In this document: positions 57,514 through 64,000 of the stretch, piece after piece
How the letters are laid out: every line of letters begins with the position of its first letter
Position numbering within the stretch: position 1 is the first letter of the stretch
From: Brasenia schreberi
Lineage: Eukaryota > Streptophyta > Magnoliopsida > Nymphaeales > Cabombaceae
Assembly (NCBI GenBank): GCA_036023115.1
Contig: JAYKKT010000076.1
Location: 5,704,001 to 5,768,000, forward strand
Length of the DNA stretch: 64,000 bases
Direction of reading: 5' to 3'
Notes under the pieces: generated by a model
The model's database searches: none
Told to the model about the DNA's origin: nothing
The model's input: the letters and a program-made list of their open reading frames with translations, nothing else
Program-made: the position numbers and the translations under genes

Positions 57514-57908
57514 TTCATGATATTTTCTTTGTAGGTTTGATGGAAGACTCCACCACATCCAAAAATCCAAAAAAATTGAAAATTTACAAAACCAAAAATA
57601 TTTAAAAAAACCCCAAAACCCAAAAACATTAGAAAATTATCAAAACTCCAAAAAGAGTGTGATTTGCATTCCTTCTCCTCCTATTTCTTTACAAAAAGCC
57701 AAAAAAATTTAAAAACCTGAAAATATCCAAAAACAAGTCTTGTACATTCCATCTCCCAAGGCCCATTTCGAAAAATCCAAAAAAAATGAAAAATTGAAAA
57801 ATTCCAAAAAGACGGTCTTTGTGAAAAATCCAACTCCTTTGAAAATTGTAAATATCCGAAAATTGTGTGCTTTGCCTCAAACTTCCCTAAAAACTAGAAT
57901 TCTCGAGA

Positions 57909-59068
57909 ATGATCAAAGCAAGGAAGAAGATTCCCTCATCCCTGAGGAGGATCAAGCCTCCGAGCTTCCTGAATAAAATCCTTGACTTTGAAAAACCTTC
58001 GAATTCCGTGGGAGGGGATTTTGTAGAAACCAACCTAGGGAGTGAGTCTAATCCTAAGCATATTAAGATAGGCGCATGTTTGCATGAACATAAAAAAGCA
58101 TCATTCATTGCATTTGCATTTTTGAAAACCCACATAGATGTATTTGCATGGACCTACGAAGACATACCAGGTCTAGAGCCAAAAGTTGTAGAACATTGTC
58201 TTCCCCTAGAACCAAATGCTAAACTAATAAAGCAAAAGCTTAGGAAAATCCATCCCAATGTCCACTCTCAAGTAAAAGAGGATTTAGAAGATCTTTTAAA
58301 AGTTGGATTTATAAAATCCATTGCTTATTCTGGTTGGCTTTCAAATATAGTTATGGTTCGAAAATCCAATGGAAAAAATCGGATTTGCATCGATTTTAGA
58401 AATTTGAACAAAGCCACTCTAAAAGATAATTTTCCTTTACCAAACATTGATTTGATAGTGGATAGCACTGCGAATCATGAAATGTTTTCTTTTATGGATG
58501 GCTATTCGGGTTATAATCAAATCAAGTTAGCACCAAAAGATCATGCTAAGACTGCTTTTACTATACCTTGGGGCACATACTGTTACACGGTTATGCCATT
58601 TAGATTAAAAAATGCCAGTGTCACATACCAAAGAGCCATGACTACTATTTTCCACGATCAAATTCATGAGCTCTTGGAAGTATATGTGGATGATCTTTTG
58701 GTAAAATCAAAAACCCGATGCATGCACATTGAATCTTTGCAAAAGGTTTTTGAAAGACTTAGGCTTTACAAAGTGAAACTAAACCCTCAAAAGTGTATCT
58801 TTGGAGTAGAATCGAGTAAGCTTTTAGGCTTTATGGTGAGCCAAAGGGGCATTGAAGTCGACCCCTCTAAGTGTCGAGCCATCATAGACATGCCTCTACC
58901 CTCTAACTTGACCCATATCCGAAGCCTCTAAGGTTACCTCCAAGCAATTAGGAGGTTTATTTCAAACTTAGCAACAAGATGCGAACCTTTGAAAAATCTA
59001 GGGGCATTATGCATCGAAGTCTTTGGAGATTCTTTACTTGTTGTAAACCAAGTGTTGAAAATTTGGTA
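57909..59068 (+). pseudogene. reverse transcriptase of outer element, joined to a cut RNase H
   Basis: A 340-codon frame reads HIDVFAWTYEDIPGLEPKVV, VGFIKSIAYSGWLSNIVMV, ICIDFRNLNKATLKDNFPLP, MPFRLKNASVTYQRAM and the active site YVDDLLVKSK, ending near LLGFMVSQRGIEVDPSK. After a TAA at 58929-58931 the frame continues GYLQAIRRFISNLATRCEPLKNL. It then jumps directly to IEVFGDSLLVVNQVLKIW, the second half of an RNase H. The end of the RT connection, the first RNase H and the start of the archaeal-type RNase H are missing. Confidence 0.92.
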
Positions 59069-59340
59069 AGTCAAAAATGAAAAGCTCATTCCATACCACG
59101 AATTGGCAACCAAACTGGTCGATTCCTTCAAATCATGTACACTCAATCACATAGGTAGAGAGGACAACACCATAGAAGATGCCCTCTCATCATTAGGATC
59201 AGCCCTAAGAGTCAATCCCACTTTGGAAACCCGATCCTTAGAGATATGGCACTCACCTACTCTATCAACCCACGATTTGGAGATTTGCCAAAATGACCAA
59301 AAGTCCATTAAAAAGCCCTAGTTTCAAGATATTAAAAACT

Positions 59341-60566
59341 TTCTAGAAAATGGAGGATTTTTGAAATTTGCTTCTTCTAAGGATAAAGCTTTTATTTCAA
59401 AAATTTCAACCCGATATGTGATTGTGGGAGGAGTTCTCTACAAAAAGAGTTTTACCGGCATCTTGTTGAGGTGTGTAGACCTTCATGAGGCTAGGACTAT
59501 AATGCATGAATTCCACGATGGAGAATGTGGAGGCCATGTCAATGCGAATATGATGTCCATCAAGATACTTAGAGCCGGTTATTTTTGGTCCACCCTCAAG
59601 CAAGATTGTCATGATCATGTTAGAAAATGTCACCAATGTCAAGTGCATGGACATGCCATTCATATTCCATCATCCACCTTGCATTCCATTGTAAGCCCAT
59701 GGCCTTTCACTATGTGGGCGTTTGACATCATATGACCAATCTCCCCAAATGCATCTAATGGACATAGGTTTATCCTAGCAGCCACCGAATATTTTTCTAA
59801 ATGGGTTGAAGCTACATCCTTGGCTAATGTCCAAGGACAACATGTAGTGGCATTCATCAAAAAAAATATCCTGGCCCGTTTTGGAGTTCCAAAAGATCTA
59901 GTGTCCGACAATGACACCCCATTCAAAAATGAAAAGGTGAAAAAGCTATGTGCTTCATACGGCATGACTCAACACTTCTCATCGCCCTACTACCCTCAAG
60001 GCAACGGCTAAGTCGAAGCCACAAACAAAACCCTCATAAGCATCATTGAGAAAACCATAGAAAATGATAGGACATGGCATAAGAAGCTCGATGAAGCCTT
60101 ATGGGCTTACAAAACTTTCATCCGAACACCCACAAATGCCACCCCATTTGAGTTGGTCTATGGCATGAATGCCATACTCCCCATTCATACAAAATTGCAT
60201 TCATTCCATACATCATTTGCATTAGACCTTCCATTAGAAACCCTATAACATACCAGAATGATGGAACTTGATTTATTAGATGAAGAAAGGCTCCTTACTA
60301 TGGATCATGCACATGTATATAGGCAAAGAATAGCCCGACACTATGATAAGCACATGAAAGCTCGCCACTTCATAGTGGAAGACCTCGTGCTCAAGACCAT
60401 TCATCACCAAGGCCCCCACCCCCTTGGAAAGTGGCAGCCCAAGTGGGATGGCCCTTATGTTGTATGTGGAACTACTACGAACAATGCATATTGGTTAATC
60501 GATGTTGAGGGTAGGAATTTAGTAGACCCTATAAATGCTCAATATTTGAAAAAATATCATGTATAG
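59341..60566 (+). pseudogene. integrase of outer element, few stops
   Basis: 59361-59735 carries the N-terminal zinc-finger part (HEFHDGECGGHVNANMM, CHDHVRKCHQCQVHG) and SPWPFTMWAFDII. After a TGA the catalytic core follows (FILAATEYFSKWVEA, FGVPKDLVSDNDTPF, YYPQGNG then TAA). At 60258-60566 comes the C-terminal domain (HYDKHMKARHF, LGKWQPKWDGPYVV, LVDPINAQYLKKYHV). The D,D(35)E core is mostly readable: the last Glu is in VEATNKT after the stop. There are three nonsense codons in all. Confidence 0.92.
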
Positions 60567-61798
60567 GGTCTATGCTAAATCCTTTTGAAAATGCTTTAAA
60601 ATGAGATCTCCTTTGAACTTCTTGAAAGAAGGATCAAGGTGGATCGTGTGACTCGGAATAAAGGAATTAACGCTTGTTGAAAAGTAGAGTTTTCAAAATC
60701 AATGGGTTACATTTCAAAAATCTTCATCTTACAAAAGAGGGCCTTGTTCAACATAGCAAAATATTTTCAAGTAGTACATGCTATTTTAAAATAGGGTGAT
60801 CTACGATAAATTGAGTAAACCATTGGGATAAGTCTCTCCCTTTCCAATTCTCTTCTCAAAAGAGAAAATTTGACAAAAAGTAGAAAAAGTGGATATGAAA
60901 ATCCCTCCAAAAGTTTCCTTCAAAAGAAGGCAAAATTTCTCAAAAAGAGATTAGTTCTTTGATTGGAAAAGAAAAGAGGGGAAAATTTAAAAAAATCCTC
61001 TAAAATGGGAGGCCCCCTATGAAAGAAAAGAAAAATTATCAAAAAGCTCAAAAAGAGCAATTTTTTATCTCTTGGCCTTAAACCACGAGACGCTCCAGAA
61101 GAGACCGTGGTAACTCTTTCCCATATCCCTACAATTTATCCCTATGAAAAAAGGTTCATTTAGGAGAGTCCTAGAGTAAGAATAAGATTTTCTTATTTAA
61201 ATCTCATTTTGTTTGAGAATTAGACTTTGTTGGGTAAGAAGTAGAAATTTTGAAATGCTTCCTAGACTTTGTTGGGTAAGAAGTAGAAATTTTGAAATGC
61301 TTCCTAGCTTTCTTATAAAACCTCTACTAAGTAGTAGGTATTAAGACCCGAGTGAAAGAAAACACAAAAAGCTGGAAATCCTTGCGATTGGAGCTAAAAA
61401 GATTTCCCTCTTTTTTTGAAAGTAAATTTTGAAAACCCTGAACATCAAGTAACATAAGATCATTTCACTTGGGGCAGTCGGCCTTCATGAGCCTCCCAAG
61501 TCCAAGCAGTGTATGCTTAAGGTCTCTAGAAAGTCACATTCCAATGCACATCACTCATATCACTCACTCATACCATGCATGCAAGGTCGTTGAGTACATG
61601 ATTCCAATTAAGACTAGAACCACCACAGGCCAAGTCCCCTTTTGCTCCAATTCTCTCTTACCTATCATAAAGAAAAGGGTTTTTAGAAAACTAAGATGAT
61701 CCATATTCTCGAGGAAAGATCTAGGAAGAAAAATAAATGGGTGTTTTCTTCTTTGACATTATCCAAATACATTTGGATTAATGCCAAAGAGGGGCATC
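60567..61798 (+). other. 3' UTR of outer element
   Basis: Non-coding and alignable with the inner element 49914-51210. It holds a short tandem duplication GACTTTGTTGGGTAAGAAGT (about 61225-61305), the hairpin at 61083-61110 and the PPT at 61784-61798. Confidence 0.8.
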
Positions 61799-62448
61799 TG
61801 TAAACACTCAAAATTGTGATATTTTCAAAAACTCCTGAATTTCAAAAACCAACTTACAGCCTTTCTGAACCTTTAAAAACCCCAAATTTTAAAGTTTAAA
61901 TCTTTTAGGAAATATTTCAAAATAAAGGTTTTAATTCAAAGTTAAAAGCCCATGGATTGCAAAACAGATCAAACAAACAGGTGAAAGCTTATCTAAATCC
62001 AGCTCGAGATCAAGTCAAAAAGTGAAGGGTAGGTCAAGCCTATCTAGATAAAGGCAAGATTGAAGATTCAATCCGGTATTCACTTCAAGGTGAGTTCAAT
62101 TTCAAAATGCAGAATAGAATCGAGACCCTGATGAAGCCATCAAGAATCAAGTACCGTAAGAGACTAAAATCAAGGACCAGGCTTATAAAAAATGAAATCA
62201 GTATCCGCTTCAAATTTCGGATCAACTTCATCAAGTGAAAGCTCGAGATGGGGCAAGATGGATCAAACCAAGCATCAAATAAAAAAGTCTTGAAATCAAG
62301 CATCGGTCGGTTAAATGGACTTGGAAGAACCTAGTCTAAAATCGAGTTCACTCGGAAACCAACCCACTTGAAAATCGTTCATTCCATGCCCCCACAAGAG
62401 GACCACAAAAAAAAAAATTGGATCGGTTGGACCAAAAGATCCATCCCC

Positions 62449-62469
62449 TTGGCCTATAAATAAGGCCAA
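62449..62469 (+). promoter_or_regulatory. TATA box inside an inverted repeat (outer 3' LTR)
   Basis: Same arrangement as 38964-38984: TTGGCCT, ATAAATA, AGGCCAA. Confidence 0.75.

Positions 62470-62470
<1 letters not shown>

Positions 62471-62501
<31 letters not shown>
62471..62501 (+). repeat. poly-G run of 31
   Basis: The other LTR has only GGGGGGGCGGG at the equivalent place (about 38986-38996), so the run expanded after insertion or is an assembly artefact. Confidence 0.9.
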
Positions 62502-62502
<1 letters not shown>

Positions 62503-62979
62503 GAAGGGGTTGGAGAGAAGGCTTGGAGGAGAGAGGTTGGAGCTTGGATCGAAGGCAAGAAAGGGGCTGCACCAAGGCAGCCGTGGGCTAAAAGAGAGTG
62601 AGGTAAGAGAGATTGTGAGGTAAGGTCGAAAGTAGGGTAGTAAAAGGGAAGGGGCTGCACCTTGGGCTCGAGTAAGGGGGAGGCTTGCAATGAAGATCGC
62701 CGAAATTCTATACTTGGAATTTTTAGTATTTTGGAAAAACCTATAAGCATTTCTAAACTTTGATTCTAAACCATTTTTTTCTGATTTATTAAATGAAAAA
62801 GGGGTTGTATTAATGAAGCACATCCTCCCCCCATGTTGTAATAGTAAGTAGCTCTCTTTGCTTATCATTTAATTGATGGATGATCACGCTTACACCCACG
62901 TGCACTCGATATATTTTGCTCTTCTACCCTAATATACTTTATAAGCCTTCTATACTTCGAATCCCCCTCTCTTCTTAAG

Positions 62980-63023
<44 letters not shown>

Positions 63024-63026
<3 letters not shown>

Positions 63027-63390
63027 TCACGTGAGTTTACTTTGGGAATGTAGAGTGGCTGCACTTTCATTTCACGTAAGTTTACTTCGGGAATGTAGAG
63101 TGGCTACACTTTCATTTCGTGTGAGTTTACTTCGGGACATAGAGTGGCTGCACTTTCATTTCGCGTGAGTTTACTTCAGGAATGTAGAGTGGCTACACTT
63201 TCATTTCATGTGAGTTTACTTCGGGATGTAGAGTTGTTGCACTTTCATTTCGTGTGAGTTTACTTTGGATGTAGAGTGATTGCACTTTCATTTCGTGTGA
63301 GTTTACTTCGGGATGTAGAGTGGTTGCATTTTTATTTCGCGTGAGTTTATTTTGGATGTAGAGTGACTGCAATTTCAATTCGGGTGAGTT
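63024..63390 (+). repeat. 44-bp minisatellite in outer 3' LTR
   Basis: Eight or so tandem units of TTTCATTTCGYGTGAGTTTA then CTTCGGGATGTAGAGTGGYT, preceded by a TA run (62985-63022). Confidence 0.95.
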
Positions 63391-63867
63391 TGCATCATTG
63401 TTCTTAAAAACCCAAAACAGGATTTCCAGCATCTCTACATCTACTCATTACTGCAATCTCTCGATACTCGCTCCGATCATGCTAAAACTTGGCCCACACA
63501 TTCCACACACATTAGGCTACAACAAGTAAAACTTGTAAGAATTTTAGGGTCATCCAACCCCATAATAAAATTGGCTAAAAGTGCACGAACCAAATTCTTT
63601 TAAAACACTGGTTGTTCACGTTAATTTGAAGTAAAAACTTATTTGCAAATCGAAGTTCCTAAGCGGTTAAACCGACCCTTGAGCATCGGTTCAAGAAGGT
63701 TTAAGTGAAAAGAGTTTGCTTGCATACAATCGCTAAAAAGTTAAAAAATTGTTTAAAAAGTATTGGCTAGTTTGTATAAGCTAACTGGCACACTCGCACA
63801 AGCATAGACACGAAAAGGTTCACTTCGAGTTTTTTATAACTTGGGAGTGGAAATTTTCATGTTAACA

Positions 63868-64000
63868 GATACTTGAAAAAAACTCTTAGAAATGATATCT
63901 TGTACTCAAAACATAGACATACTAATGTGGAATTATGTACAGATGTTGATTGGGTAGGATCTATAGATGACAAAAAATCTACAACTGGATATATTGCTTT
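63868..64000 (+). mobile_element. Ty1/copia element B, continuation
   Basis: After the right GATAC copy the frame resumes the copia RNase H of 38294: LKKTLRNDILYSKH, TDVDWVGSIDDKKSTTGY. The rest, including the 3' LTR, is beyond the window. Confidence 0.92.

Larger units (their letters stand above)
38295..63867 (+). mobile_element. Tat/Ogre-like Ty3/gypsy element with two nested insertions
   Basis: The 25.6-kb block between GATAC duplications contains a plus-strand gypsy element. Its 5' LTR is split in three (38295-39869, about 43284-43354, 54025-54521) and its 3' LTR is at 61799-63867. The internal region 54522-61798 encodes gag, a CCHC-like segment, protease, a G-patch-like segment, RT, part of an RNase H and integrase. 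The protease context (LPIEIGG...LLGRPWIHSLRAVPS), the phrase VTRSGRIYQPP and the G-patch segment identify the Tat/Ogre-like branch. Removing the two insertions leaves about 11.5 kb. Stops and a deletion in RNase H make it inactive. Its LTRs are clearly more diverged than those of the inner element. Confidence 0.93.
61799..63867 (+). repeat. 3' LTR of outer element
   Basis: 2069 bp, TGTAAACACTC...GTTAACA, uninterrupted. It contains the TATA inverted repeat (62449-62469), a run of 31 G (62471-62501), the core block (62801-62832), a TA microsatellite (62985-63022) and the 44-bp minisatellite (63024-63390). Confidence 0.95.

Noticed and set aside
62311..62868. 185-codon minus-strand frame with a polyproline run
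   Set aside because: It crosses the poly-G run of the outer 3' LTR. The counterpart in the other LTR (38806-39286) is split over several frames.

Overview
This window looks like nuclear DNA of a flowering plant. It holds an intron-containing receptor-like kinase tail, an intronless pentatricopeptide-repeat (PPR) gene with plant-type E/E+ domains, and many plant retrotransposon families (RTE and L1 LINEs, Ty1/copia, Ty3/gypsy including the Tat/Ogre-like branch). AT-rich, microsatellite-bearing spacers separate them. No organelle genes, tRNA or rRNA genes were seen, and I cannot name the species.

Layout. 1-2608: spacer with simple repeats and a possible fold-back element, then the last three exons of a receptor-like kinase (+). 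3110-4335: a decayed PPR pseudogene (-), a partial tandem copy of the intact PPR gene at 4475-6433 (-). 6693-9935: an end-to-end but frame-broken RTE-clade LINE (-) between 20-bp target-site duplications. 10381-12418: two copia fragments in opposite orientation. 12419-18296: gene-poor AT-rich spacer. 18297-24184: a decayed Ty3/gypsy element (-) with one full and one truncated LTR. 24185-28264: spacer with a TA microsatellite and an orphan kinase exon (-).

From 28265 to the right edge everything is nested retrotransposons, resolved by target-site duplications. An L1-type LINE fragment is split by copia element A (28875-33783, TSD TGGAG). Copia element B starts at 34537 and runs off the right edge. 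It is split by a 25.6-kb block (38295-63867, TSD GATAC) made of a Tat/Ogre-like gypsy element. That element's 5' LTR was itself hit twice: by a 3.4-kb solo LTR in inverse orientation (39870-43283, TSD ACTTC) and by a 10.7-kb element (43355-54024, TSD AATTT). The 10.7-kb element has nearly identical 2.8-kb LTRs and lacks gag capsid, protease, reverse transcriptase and integrase genes. It keeps one long intact chimeric ORF (46288-48030).

The most interesting material is this young non-autonomous element. It shares its PBS, PPT, LTR termini and 3' UTR structure with the degenerate coding element around it, which suggests trans-mobilisation by a relative of the outer element. Its LTRs carry an array of short hairpins whose stems covary, a TATA box inside an inverted repeat, and a core block shared with two other LTR families here. 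The only host genes that look intact are the PPR gene and, as far as visible, the kinase tail.
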